A DNA stretch of 64,000 nucleotides. Source: Azotobacter paspali (GTDB lineage Bacteria; Pseudomonadota; Gammaproteobacteria; Pseudomonadales; Pseudomonadaceae). The stretch is taken from the NCBI RefSeq assembly GCF_042434745.1, contig NZ_JBHLSS010000045.1. One strand, 5' to 3'. The notes under the pieces are model-generated. The model made no database searches. It saw only the letters and a list, made by a program, of their open reading frames with translations, and was not told where the DNA came from. The translations under genes and the position numbers were made by a program. Below, one piece after another: positions 1 to 8,152 of this stretch. Every line of letters starts with the position of its first letter. The first letter of the stretch is position 1.

Positions 1-693
1 GGTGGAGGCGACCACTTCGCCGCGCACGGTGCGCTGCATCTCCGTCACCTCTTCCGGGCGCTCGTCGATGAGCAGGACGATCAGGTGACACTCGGGATTG
101 TTGCGCGTGATGTTGCTGGCGATGTTCTGCAGCATGATCGTCTTGCCAGCCTTCGGCGGCGCGACGATCAGGCCACGCTGGCCCTTGCCGATCGGCGCGC
201 AGAGGTCGATCACACGGCCGGTGAGGTCTTCGGTGGAACCGTTGCCGGCTTCCATGGTGAGACGGGAATTGGGGAACAGCGGGGTGAGGTTTTCGAAGAG
301 GATCTTGTTCTTCGCGTTTTCCGGCCGGTCGAAGTTGATCGAGTCGACCTTGAGCAGCGCGAAGTAGCGCTCGCCCTCCTTCGGCGGGCGGATCTTGCCG
401 ACGATGGTGTCGCCGGTACGCAGGTTGAAGCGGCGGATCTGGCTCGGCGAGACGTAGATGTCGTCCGGCCCGGCCAAATAGGAGGAATCCGCGCTGCGCA
501 GGAATCCGAAACCGTCCTGAAGGATCTCCAGCACGCCATCACCGGAGATTTCCTCGCCGCTTTTCGCATGCTTTTTCAGCAGGGAGAAGATCACATCCTG
601 CTTGCGCGAACGGGCCATGTTCTCCAGGCCCATCTGTTCGGCCATTTCCAGCAGTTCGGTAATAGGCTTTTGCTTGAGTTCGGTCAGATTCAT
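1..693 (-). CDS. rho: Transcription termination factor Rho, N-terminal 231 residues (partial)
   Basis: RNA-dependent helicase that ends transcription of untranslated RNA. The frame opens at ATG 693 with MNLTELKQKPITELLEMAE and stays open to base 1, giving 231 of the roughly 419 residues usual for Rho; the rest lies outside the window. Visible are the N-terminal helical domain, the cold-shock-like RNA-binding region (DGFGFLRSADSSYL), the Walker A loop PPKAGKT near residue 180, and the start of the ATPase core (LLIDERPEEVTEM). It follows trxA on the same strand, as in other pseudomonads, with a 328-base leader between them. Identification is secure. Confidence 0.97.
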   Translation of the reverse strand, partial: MNLTELKQKPITELLEMAEQMGLENMARSRKQDVIFSLLKKHAKSGEEISGDGVLEILQDGFGFLRSADSSYLAGPDDIYVSPSQIRRFNLRTGDTIVGKIRPPKEGERYFALLKVDSINFDRPENAKNKILFENLTPLFPNSRLTMEAGNGSTEDLTGRVIDLCAPIGKGQRGLIVAPPKAGKTIMLQNIASNITRNNPECHLIVLLIDERPEEVTEMQRTVRGEVVAST

Positions 694-1021
694 AAGACGA
701 TAAGAGGGCAGAAAGCGTTGAGCTTGGGAAAGCCGCGCCGCAGGGAAGGCGATTGGATCGCTGTACTTGTTCTAAAAGAGGTGCGTCGGCGACGACTGAC
801 GGAGGACAGCGATAAAGATAGATTCGCTGCGAGAGCCGAATCTAACACCCTAAAAAAGGTGCGTCCAGCCTCGCGCGACAAAAACCATGACCCCGAATGC
901 GGCGAGCGGGGTACTGCCGCCCTTTCTCTCGATACGCAAGACTCGCCGGACCGGGACCAGCCATCCCTGGCTTTCATGCTTCGAGCAAGCCCGGGAGCGA
1001 AAGATGCGCTTGACGAGCGAA
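694..1021 (-). promoter_or_regulatory. Leader region between trxA and rho with an inverted repeat
   Basis: No gene is seen in this 328-base gap. An 8-base perfect inverted repeat with a 10-base loop lies at 819-844 (arms tagattcg and cgaatcta). It could be an RNA hairpin in the rho leader or a weak trxA terminator; no clean U-run follows it on the minus strand. Rho genes often have a long autoregulated leader, so that reading is plausible, but it is inference. Confidence 0.35.
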
Positions 1022-1348
1022 TTAGATATTGCTGTCGAGAAAGGCGGCCAACTGCGATTTCGACAGGGCGCCCACCTTGGTCGCCTCGACATTGCCGCCC
1101 TTGAACAGCATCAGGGTCGGAATGCCGCGCACCCCGTACTTCGCCGGAGTACCCTGGTTTTTATCGATGTTGAGCTTGCAGATTTTTAGCCGGCCTTCGT
1201 AATCCTTGGCGATTTCGTTGAGCACCGGGGCGATCATCTTGCACGGCCCGCACCATTCGGCCCAATAGTCGACGAGCACCGGCCCCTCGGCCTGAAGCAC
1301 GTCCTGCTCGAAGCTGGCGTCGCTGACATTGGTGATGAGTTCGCTCAT
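1022..1348 (-). CDS. trxA: Thioredoxin 1
   Basis: Cytoplasmic disulfide reductase of 108 residues, the normal length. The redox motif WCGPC has its cysteines at residues 33 and 36, and the cis-proline loop RGIPT follows near residue 76. The ATG at 1348 is preferred over an upstream in-frame ATG at 1399 because a GGAG lies about 8 bases before it and the product then begins MSELITNV as in Pseudomonas thioredoxins. It sits directly upstream of rho on the minus strand and is divergent from ppx. Confidence 0.96.
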   Translation of the reverse strand: MSELITNVSDASFEQDVLQAEGPVLVDYWAEWCGPCKMIAPVLNEIAKDYEGRLKICKLNIDKNQGTPAKYGVRGIPTLMLFKGGNVEATKVGALSKSQLAAFLDSNI

Positions 1349-1650
1349 GGAAAATCTCCGTGGTCGGAAGCACAAATTTCCGGACATGATAGCCCGCATT
1401 GATCGGCACAGGAAGGCGAGCGCGCCACCCCGGCCCTGGCAGAGCGGCCGGGGGTATCCAGCTGTGCGGGGCCGCCACCTGCCCGTCGCCCCACAGCTTC
1501 ACCAAGGACATTCGGGCGCATCGTTCTCGAGTGGGGTCGGGCCTTATGATAAACCGTTTACTATACAGGCCCTTGGACCCTTCATCCGTAAACTGGTACA
1601 ACCACTCTTCCCGTGGCCGGACGGCGCGGTTCTGCCATCGAGACCCTGAC
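1349..1650. promoter_or_regulatory. Divergent intergenic region trxA/ppx
   Basis: This 302-base stretch has no supported gene and must hold both divergent promoters. Possible -10 hexamers are TATGAT near 1545 on the plus strand and TATCAT near 1388-1393 on the minus strand, neither with a convincing -35. No Pho-box-like repeat was found on the ppx side. Confidence 0.3.
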
Positions 1651-3156
1651 ATGCCAAAGACTCAAGCCGAGAACTTTCCCCTGATTGCCGCCATAGATCT
1701 TGGCTCCAACAGCTTCCACATGGTACTGGCCAAAGCCGACCAGACCGAGATCCGCCCGCTCGAGCGCCTGGGCGAGAAGGTTCAGTTGGGCGCGGGGCTC
1801 GACGATCAGCACCAGCTCAGCGAGGAAGCCATGCAACGCGGCCTCGACTGCCTGCGCCGCTTCGCCCAGTTGATCAACGGCCTGCCCAGGGGGGCGGTGC
1901 GCATCGTCGCCACCAACGCCATGCGCGAAGCGCGCAACCGCAACGAATTTATCCGCCGCGCGAACGAAATACTCGGGCATCCGGTGGAGGTGATCTCCGG
2001 CCGCGAGGAGGCGCGCCTGATCTATCTCGGCGTCTCCCACACACTACCCAGCGCAGCCGGCAAGCGCCTGGTCGTCGACATCGGCGGCGGCAGCACGGAA
2101 TTCATCATCGGCGAGAGTTTCGAGCCGCTGCTGCGCGAAAGCCTACAGATGGGCAGCGTCAGCTACACCCGCCAGCATTTCGCCGACGGCAAGATCACCC
2201 CGGCCCGCTACACTCGAGCCTATACTGCGGCGCGCCTGGAGCTGATGGCCATCGAGAACGCCCTGCAGCGCACGGGCTGGCAGGAGGCGGTGGGCTCTTC
2301 GGGGACCATCCGCGCGATCGGCCAGGCGATCCAGGCCGACGGCTACAGCAACGGCGAGGTGACCGCCGAAGGCATCGCTTGGCTGAAGCGCAAGCTGTTC
2401 AAGATCGGCGAGGTGGACAAGCTCGATCTAGAAGGCATCAAGCCGGACCGCCGCGCCATCTTCCCTGCCGGCCTGGCGGTTCTGGAGGCCGTGTTCAACG
2501 CCCTGTCGCTGCAGACAATGATCTATTCCGACGGCGCCCTGCGCGAAGGCGTGCTCTACGACCTGCTCGGCCGCCACCATCACGAGGACGTCCGCGAGCG
2601 CACCCTGGTCTCGCTGATGGAGCGCTATCGCGTCGATGTGGAGCAGGCAGCGCGGGTCGAGGCCAAGGCGCTCTCCGCGTTGGACCAGGTGGCCGAGGCC
2701 TGGGGCCTGGAGGACGACAGCTATCGCGAACTGCTGAGCTGGGCGGCGCGGGTGCACGAGATTGGCCTGGACATCGCCCATTACCACTACCACAAACACG
2801 GCGCCTACCTGATCGAGCACTCCGACCTGGCCGGCTTCTCGCGCAAGGATCAGCAGATGCTCGCCTTGCTGGTCCGTGGCCACCGGCGCAACATCCCGCG
2901 GGACAAGTTCAGCGAGTTCAGCAGCGACGATGGCGACAAACTGGTGCGGTTGTGCATCCTGCTGCGGGTCGCGATCCTCTTCCACCACATCCGGGGAACC
3001 CAGGAAATGCCCAAAGTGCAGTTTCGCGCCAGCGAACACACGCTGGAGCTGATCTTCCCCGAGGGCTGGCTGAACGCCAATCCGCTGACCCAGGCCGACT
3101 TCGCCCAGGAAGCCGAGTGGCTGGCGCGGGTCGGCTATACCATCCAGGCGCGTTGA
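1651..3156 (+). CDS. ppx: Exopolyphosphatase
   Basis: Releases orthophosphate from the ends of inorganic polyphosphate; related Ppx/GppA enzymes also hydrolyse pppGpp. The 501-residue product matches the roughly 506 residues of the P. aeruginosa protein. The actin-like phosphate-binding motifs are IDLGSNSFHMV near residue 15 and VVDIGGGSTEF at 141-151, and a C-terminal HD-like helical region includes HEIGLDIAHYHYHKH. The ATG at 1651 (MPKTQAENF) is chosen because the preceding codons of the longer frame are not conserved. It is convergent with ppk, so polyphosphate synthesis and breakdown genes lie tail to tail. Confidence 0.96.
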   Translation: MPKTQAENFPLIAAIDLGSNSFHMVLAKADQTEIRPLERLGEKVQLGAGLDDQHQLSEEAMQRGLDCLRRFAQLINGLPRGAVRIVATNAMREARNRNEFIRRANEILGHPVEVISGREEARLIYLGVSHTLPSAAGKRLVVDIGGGSTEFIIGESFEPLLRESLQMGSVSYTRQHFADGKITPARYTRAYTAARLELMAIENALQRTGWQEAVGSSGTIRAIGQAIQADGYSNGEVTAEGIAWLKRKLFKIGEVDKLDLEGIKPDRRAIFPAGLAVLEAVFNALSLQTMIYSDGALREGVLYDLLGRHHHEDVRERTLVSLMERYRVDVEQAARVEAKALSALDQVAEAWGLEDDSYRELLSWAARVHEIGLDIAHYHYHKHGAYLIEHSDLAGFSRKDQQMLALLVRGHRRNIPRDKFSEFSSDDGDKLVRLCILLRVAILFHHIRGTQEMPKVQFRASEHTLELIFPEGWLNANPLTQADFAQEAEWLARVGYTIQAR

Positions 3157-3158
3157 GG

Positions 3159-3176
3159 GCCCGCCATCCGGCGGGC
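3159..3176. terminator. Candidate bidirectional terminator between ppx and ppk
   Basis: A 7-base GC stem (gcccgcc / ggcgggc) with a 4-base loop lies in the 34-base gap between the convergent stop codons of ppx and ppk. There is no U-run on either side, so it may be a weak terminator or rely on Rho. Confidence 0.45.
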
Positions 3177-3190
3177 TCCGCCGCGTATCT

Positions 3191-5413
3191 TCAGCGGGTA
3201 CCCAGCGTGGGACTGCTCAGCTTCTCCAGCAGCATGGCTTGCGCGTTGCGCGGGTTCTGGTTGCCGCTCGGGCTGTTGCGCACGTAACTGCCGTCGGGCT
3301 GCAACTGCCAGCTCTGCGTGTTGTCGCCGAGGTAGGCCTCCAGTTCCTTCCTCACCCGCAGCATCAGCTTCTTGCCCTCGACCGGGAAGCAGGTCTCGAC
3401 CCGCCGGTCGAGGTTGCGCTCCATCCAGTCGGCGCTGGATAGATAGAGCTTTTCCTCGCCGCCGTTGAGGAAGTAGAACACCCGCGTGTGTTCCAGGAAG
3501 CGGCCGATGATCGAACGCACCTGAATGTTGTGCGAAACCCCTAGGATACCCGGGCGCAGGCAGCACATACCACGCACGATCAGATCGACTCGCACCCCCG
3601 TCTGGCCGGCCTTGTACAACGCCCGGATCATCTTCGCGTCGGTCAGGCCGTTGACCTTGATGATGATGTGCGCCGGCCGGCCCTCGCTGGCGTGCTGAGT
3701 CTCCTGGGCGATCATGTCGAGCAGGGCCTTCTTCAGGGTGAAGGGCGCGTGCAGCAGTTTCTTCATGCGTAGAGTCTTGCCCATGCCGATCAACTGGCTG
3801 AACAGCTTGGAGACGTCCTCGCACAGCGCCACGTCGGCGGTCAGCAGGCTGTAGTCGGTATACAGCCGGGCATTGCCGGTGTGGTAGTTACCAGTTCCGA
3901 GGTGCGCATAACGACGCAGTTCGCCGTTCTCGCGGCGCAGGATCAGCATCACCTTGGCATGGGTCTTGAAACCGACTACCCCGTAGATGACCACCGCGCC
4001 GGCCTGCTGCAGGCGACTGGCCAGTTGCAGGTTGGACTCCTCGTCGAAGCGCGCACGCAGCTCGATCACAGCGGTGACCTCCTTGCCGTTGCGAGCCGCC
4101 TCCACCAGGGCATCGACGATCTCCGAGTTAGCTCCCGAGCGGTACAGCGTCTGCTTGATCGCTAGTACATAGGGATCCTTGGCCGCCTGGCGCAGCAGAT
4201 CGACCACCGGCGTGAAGGACTCGAACGGATGCAGCAGCAGCATGTCCTGCTTGCCGATCACGTTGAACATGTTCTCGCTGTTCTGCAGCGCCTTGGGAAT
4301 CGCCGGAGTGAAGGGTGCATGCTGTAGTTCGGGATGACTGTCCAGGCCGGTGATGCTGAACAGGCGGGTCAGGTTGACCGGGCCGTCGACCCGATACAAT
4401 TCCGCCTCGGATAATCCGAACTGCTTGAGTAGATAGCTGGTCAGGTGCTGCGGGCAGGTGTCCACCACCTCCAGCCGCACCGCATCGCCGAAGCGCCGGG
4501 AGTACAGCTCGCCGCGCAGGGCGCGGGCCAGATCCTCGACATCCTCGTCCACCGACAGGTCGGCGTTGCGGGTCAGGCGAAACTGGTAGCAGCCCTTGAC
4601 CTTCATGCCCTGGAACAGGTCGTCGGCATGCGCATGGATCATCGAGGAAAGGAAGACGAAGTTGTCGCCCGGACCGCCAACTTCCTCCGGTATAGGGATC
4701 ACCCGCGGCAGCAGGCGCGGTGCCGGCAGTATCGCCAGGCCGGAATCGCGGCCGAAGGCGTCCAGCCCCTCCAGCTCGACGATGAAGTTCAGGCTCTTGT
4801 TCACCAACAACGGGAAGGGGTGCGTCGGATCGAGACCGATCGGCGTCATGATCGGCGCAATCTCCTCGCGGAAGTAGCGGCGCACCCAGGCCTTGACCTT
4901 AAACGTCCAGTTCCGGCGACGAATGAAATTGATCTGATAGCGCGCCAGCTCGGGCAACAGTACCTTGTTGAGGATGGCGTACTGGCGGCCCACCAGTTCA
5001 TGCACCTGATCGCTGATCCAGGGCAGTACCTGATGCGGCTGCAAGCCATCGGCGCCGGCCAGTTCGCGAGCGAAGGCGACCTGCTTCTTCAGACCGGCGA
5101 CGCGGATCTGGAAGAACTCGTCGAGGTTGCTGGAGAAGATCAGCAGGAACTTCAGCCGTTCGAGCAGCGGATAGGACTCGTCCAGCGCCTGCGCCAATAC
5201 GCGGGCATTGAACTGCAACTGGGACAGTTCGCGATGGATGTACAGGCTGGTGTCGTCCAGGCTCTGCACCGATGCGTGCGGCGCCTCCGCGGCCGACTCG
5301 CTCTGGACAGGTGCCTCCTTCTGTCCGGGCTCGCCCTTTTGCAGCCCGGCGGACGCCTCGTCCGCCGGCTCGGCTTCGAGCAAGGCTTTGTCGTTGAGAC
5401 CTTCAGTGTTCAT
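3191..5413 (-). CDS. ppk: Polyphosphate kinase 1
   Basis: Membrane-associated enzyme that reversibly polymerises the gamma phosphate of ATP into polyphosphate. The 740-residue product is full length. It carries the PPK N-terminal domain (YIHRELSQLQFNARVLAQA), the middle domain, and the phospholipase-D-like C-terminal domains with the catalytic histidine in VGFKTHAKVMLILRR, followed by HLGTGNYHTGNARLYTDY and a second key histidine in GRFLEHTRVFYF. The ATG at 5413 follows a GGGAAG ribosome site. It starts 18 bases after hemB stops, so the two are probably one operon, placing ppk under the Pho-type promoter upstream of hemB. Confidence 0.97.
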   Translation of the reverse strand: MNTEGLNDKALLEAEPADEASAGLQKGEPGQKEAPVQSESAAEAPHASVQSLDDTSLYIHRELSQLQFNARVLAQALDESYPLLERLKFLLIFSSNLDEFFQIRVAGLKKQVAFARELAGADGLQPHQVLPWISDQVHELVGRQYAILNKVLLPELARYQINFIRRRNWTFKVKAWVRRYFREEIAPIMTPIGLDPTHPFPLLVNKSLNFIVELEGLDAFGRDSGLAILPAPRLLPRVIPIPEEVGGPGDNFVFLSSMIHAHADDLFQGMKVKGCYQFRLTRNADLSVDEDVEDLARALRGELYSRRFGDAVRLEVVDTCPQHLTSYLLKQFGLSEAELYRVDGPVNLTRLFSITGLDSHPELQHAPFTPAIPKALQNSENMFNVIGKQDMLLLHPFESFTPVVDLLRQAAKDPYVLAIKQTLYRSGANSEIVDALVEAARNGKEVTAVIELRARFDEESNLQLASRLQQAGAVVIYGVVGFKTHAKVMLILRRENGELRRYAHLGTGNYHTGNARLYTDYSLLTADVALCEDVSKLFSQLIGMGKTLRMKKLLHAPFTLKKALLDMIAQETQHASEGRPAHIIIKVNGLTDAKMIRALYKAGQTGVRVDLIVRGMCCLRPGILGVSHNIQVRSIIGRFLEHTRVFYFLNGGEEKLYLSSADWMERNLDRRVETCFPVEGKKLMLRVRKELEAYLGDNTQSWQLQPDGSYVRNSPSGNQNPRNAQAMLLEKLSSPTLGTR

Positions 5414-5431
5414 CTGTACTTCCCGGGAAAG

Positions 5432-6445
5432 TTAATGCCCTTGTTTTAGCAGCTCCGCCGCACGCCTGGCGAAGTAGGTGAGGATGCCGTCGGCTCCGGC
5501 GCGCTTGAAGGCGATCAGGGACTCGAGAATCACCGCCTCTCCCAGCCAGCCGTTCTGGATCGCCGCCATGTGCATGGCGTACTCGCCGCTGACCTGGTAG
5601 ACGAAGGTCGGCACGCGGAATTCGTCCTTCACCCGGCGGACCACATCCAGGTAGGGCATGCCCGGCTTGACCATAACCATGTCGGCGCCTTCGGCCAGAT
5701 CGAGGGCCACTTCGTGCAAGGCCTCGTCGCCATTGGCCGGGTCCATCTGATAGGTGAACTTATTTCCCTTGCCGAGATTGCCAGCGGAGCCGATGGCATC
5801 GCGGAAAGGACCATAATAGGCACTGGCGTATTTCGCCGAATAGGACATGATTCGCACGTTGGTGTGATCGGCCAGTTCCAGGGCCTCGCGCAAGGCCTGG
5901 ATGCGCCCGTCCATCATGTCCGAAGGCGAAACGATCTGCGCGCCCGCCTCGGCATGGGACAGGGCCTGCTTGACCAGGGCGTCGATGGTCACGTCGTTCT
6001 GCACGTAGCCGTCCTCGTCGAGGATCCCGTCCTGGCCATGGGTGGTATAGGGATCGAGCGCCACGTCGGTCATCACGCCAAGCTCGGGGAAGCGTTCGCG
6101 AAGGGCACGGATCGCGCGCTGGATGAGGCCGTCCGGATTCCACGCCTCGGCGGCGTCCAGCGACTTGCGCTCGGCGGGTATGTAGGGGAACAGGTCGACG
6201 AGCGGAATCCCCAGTTCCACCAGCGCCTCGGCCTCCTTGAGCAGCAGGTCGATCGACAGGCGCTCGACGCCGGGCATCGACGGAATCGGCTCACGGCGAT
6301 TCTCGCCGTCGAGCACGAACACCGGCAGGATCAGATCGTCGGGAGTGAGCACATTCTCACGTACCAGACGACGGGAAAACTCGTCGCGGCGGTTGCGGCG
6401 CAGGCGGGTAGCGGGAAACAGGCGATTGGCGGGGATAAAGCTCAC
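5432..6445 (-). CDS. hemB: Delta-aminolevulinic acid dehydratase (porphobilinogen synthase)
   Basis: Condenses two 5-aminolevulinate molecules into porphobilinogen, the second committed step of tetrapyrrole synthesis. Active-site lysines are seen in SYSAKYASAYYG and MVMVKPGMPYLD. The metal loop is DVALDPYTTHGQDG, the aspartate-rich magnesium type found in Pseudomonas rather than the cysteine-rich zinc type. A GTG start at 6445 is chosen over the ATG at 6481: it has GGAG 8 bases upstream and gives 337 residues (VSFIPANRLFPATR), the same as the P. aeruginosa enzyme. It is first in the hemB-ppk operon. Confidence 0.96.
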   Translation of the reverse strand: MSFIPANRLFPATRLRRNRRDEFSRRLVRENVLTPDDLILPVFVLDGENRREPIPSMPGVERLSIDLLLKEAEALVELGIPLVDLFPYIPAERKSLDAAEAWNPDGLIQRAIRALRERFPELGVMTDVALDPYTTHGQDGILDEDGYVQNDVTIDALVKQALSHAEAGAQIVSPSDMMDGRIQALREALELADHTNVRIMSYSAKYASAYYGPFRDAIGSAGNLGKGNKFTYQMDPANGDEALHEVALDLAEGADMVMVKPGMPYLDVVRRVKDEFRVPTFVYQVSGEYAMHMAAIQNGWLGEAVILESLIAFKRAGADGILTYFARRAAELLKQGH

Positions 6446-6485
6446 GGCAGACTCCAGGACCCGGACAGGCGGGCGCAGCATGACA

Positions 6486-6519
6486 GTTATAAGCCGAGTA
6501 GATGACCGAAATATGACAG
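6486..6519 (-). promoter_or_regulatory. Pho-box promoter of hemB-ppk
   Basis: On the minus strand, 6519-6502 reads CTGTCATATTTCGGTCAT, two direct 7-base repeats with a 4-base spacer, very close to the PhoB consensus CTGTCAT-N4-CTGTCAT. Exactly 10 bases later comes TATAAC (6491-6486), a good -10. A Pho box in place of the -35, about 10 bases from the -10, is the usual layout of a PhoB-activated sigma-70 promoter. Transcription would begin near 6479, giving a leader of about 34 bases to the hemB GTG. The rest of the hemB-elbB gap (6520-6802) shows nothing notable. PhoB control is inferred from sequence. Confidence 0.7.
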
Positions 6520-6802
6520 CCAGGGTGCGAGTACTAGCAGTTCATCGCTCCATGCCCATTGTCGCCAGCCCCGCCGCCGAGAGCCAGCACTTTGCCCGGG
6601 AAGGCGCCACGAAGCCCGTCCCGAAAAGCGCGTGGCAAAGCCCTGAGGCAGTCCCGGCTATATCGCCGCCATGTCGCTCCGGGCGGCGAGCGGCTAGGAT
6701 TGGCCAACGGTCGCCCATCCCGCACGGATCGGCGGTACCTTTCACCAGTCCTGCCGGAGTCTGCCGCACATGCGGGAGCCCGGCCCACTCCAGGAGGTTC
6801 CA

Positions 6803-7456
6803 ATGAGCAAGAAAGTTGCCGTCATCCTCTCCGGTTGCGGCGTCTACGACGGCTCCGAAATCTACGAGAGCGTGCTCACCCTGCTGCGCCTCGACCAGCG
6901 CGGCGCCCAGGTGCAGTGCTTCGCGCCGAACGCTCCGCAACTGCATGTGATCGACCACTACCGCGGCGAGGAAATGCAGGAAAGCCGCAACGTGCTGGTG
7001 GAAGCAGCACGCCTGGCCCGTGGCAACATCAAGGATGTCCGCGAAGGCAAGGTGGAGGACTTCGATGCGCTGATCCTGCCCGGCGGCTTCGGTGCGGCGA
7101 AAAACCTCTCCGACTTCGCGGTCAGCGGCGCCAACTGCACGGTGCAGCCCGACGTGCTGGCCTTCGCCCAGGCCTTCGCCCGGGCCGGCAAGCCGGTGGG
7201 CCTGATCTGCATCGCGCCGGCGCTGGCTGCGAGGATCTACGGTCCCGGCGTGGTCTGTACCATCGGCAACGATCCGGACACCGCCGCCGCCCTGACCAAG
7301 ATGGGCGCCCAGCATGAAAACTGCGCAGTGGACGAGATCGTCGTCGACACCGAGCGCAAGCTGGTCACCACTCCTGCCTACATGCTCGCCAAGTCGATCG
7401 GCGAAACCGCCGGCGGCATCAACAAGCTGGTCGATCGCGTCCTCGAACTGGCCTGA
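6803..7456 (+). CDS. elbB: ElbB/YajL-type glyoxalase, DJ-1/PfpI superfamily
   Basis: A 217-residue cytoplasmic protein beginning MSKKVAVILSGCGVYDGSE, typical of ElbB, the isoprenoid-biosynthesis-associated protein for which glyoxalase III activity has been reported. The DJ-1 fold is shown by ALILPGGFGAAKNL and the nucleophile-elbow cysteine in PVGLICIAPALAARI. A perfect AGGAGG lies at 6791-6796, fixing the ATG at 6803 rather than an upstream alternative. It is divergent from hemB. The exact substrate in the cell is uncertain. Confidence 0.9.
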   Translation: MSKKVAVILSGCGVYDGSEIYESVLTLLRLDQRGAQVQCFAPNAPQLHVIDHYRGEEMQESRNVLVEAARLARGNIKDVREGKVEDFDALILPGGFGAAKNLSDFAVSGANCTVQPDVLAFAQAFARAGKPVGLICIAPALAARIYGPGVVCTIGNDPDTAAALTKMGAQHENCAVDEIVVDTERKLVTTPAYMLAKSIGETAGGINKLVDRVLELA

Positions 7457-7462
7457 GCCGGC

Positions 7463-7912
7463 TCAACGGCTCAGACGCACCAGAAGGCGATCCAGGGCAT
7501 TGGCGAAGGCCTGCCGCTCGCGCTCGCCGTAGGGCGGCTGGCCACCGCCCATCTGACCCTGGTCGCGCAGGTCGCTGAGCAGGTTGCGCAGCGCCAGGCG
7601 CTCGCCCATGTTGCGCTCGTCGAACTCCCGGCCGCGCGGGTCCAGCGCGGCCACCCCCTTCTTGAACAGGCGGTCGGCGAGCGGGATGTCGCTGCAGATC
7701 ACCAGATCCCCGGATTCAGCGTGCTCCACCAGATAATCGTCGGCCGCATCGGGACCGCTCGGCACGACGATCAGCCGCACGCAGGCGAACGCCGGCTTGA
7801 CTTGGCTCTGGCCGGCCACCAGTAGCACTTCGAAATTGCGCTTCAAGGCGAACTTGATCACCTGATCCTTGGCCGCCCGTGGGCAGGCGTCGGCATCAAT
7901 CCACACGCGCAC
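7463..7912 (-). CDS. YaiI/YqxD family protein (UPF0178)
   Basis: A 149-residue protein of the YaiI/YqxD family, PIN-like in fold, function unknown. The family opening VRVWIDADACPRAAKDQ, the central LVICSDIPLADRLFKKG and the C-terminal GGGQPPYGERERQAFANALDR are all present. The GTG at 7912 is preferred to an ATG at 7942 because AAGGAG lies 8 bases upstream of it and the conserved sequence starts there. It ends 6 bases from the convergent elbB stop. The family assignment is firm; no activity can be inferred. Confidence 0.88.
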   Translation of the reverse strand: MRVWIDADACPRAAKDQVIKFALKRNFEVLLVAGQSQVKPAFACVRLIVVPSGPDAADDYLVEHAESGDLVICSDIPLADRLFKKGVAALDPRGREFDERNMGERLALRNLLSDLRDQGQMGGGQPPYGERERQAFANALDRLLVRLSR

Positions 7913-7981
7913 GTCTCGACTCCTTCGGGAAAACGCCAACATGACGAAAAACAGCCGGACAAGGCCCTTGGAACGGAGCTC

Positions 7982-8137
7982 CTAGTGACAACCGCCGCCG
8001 GAGCAGCCGTCGCACTTGCTACGCTTCCCCGCCTCCGTCGCCTTGTGCCGACGCGGCAGGTAGCGGCGCAGCAGATAGAACACCGCGCCGATGACCATCA
8101 GCCCGACGATGGCACCCTGAATCCACTGCCCATCCAT
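7982..8137 (-). CDS. Small FeoB-associated Cys-rich membrane protein
   Basis: A 51-residue protein too short for most gene callers. It has one transmembrane helix (GAIVGLMVIGAVFYLL, about residues 8-23), a basic stretch (RRYLPRRHK) and a cysteine-rich tail KCDGCSGGGCH. This is the form of the FeoB-associated Cys-rich membrane proteins that lie just after feoB in many bacteria and are thought to take the place of FeoC. It starts 15 bases after the feoB stop on the same strand, so it is very likely the third gene of the feo operon. The cysteines could bind iron or a cluster; that is inference. Confidence 0.8.
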   Translation of the reverse strand: MDGQWIQGAIVGLMVIGAVFYLLRRYLPRRHKATEAGKRSKCDGCSGGGCH

Positions 8138-8152
8138 GCCAAGCCCCCCCTT

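Noticed and set aside
85..1104. A 339-codon plus-strand frame across rho and trxA
   Set aside because: Opposite two certain genes and their leader; no recognisable domain.
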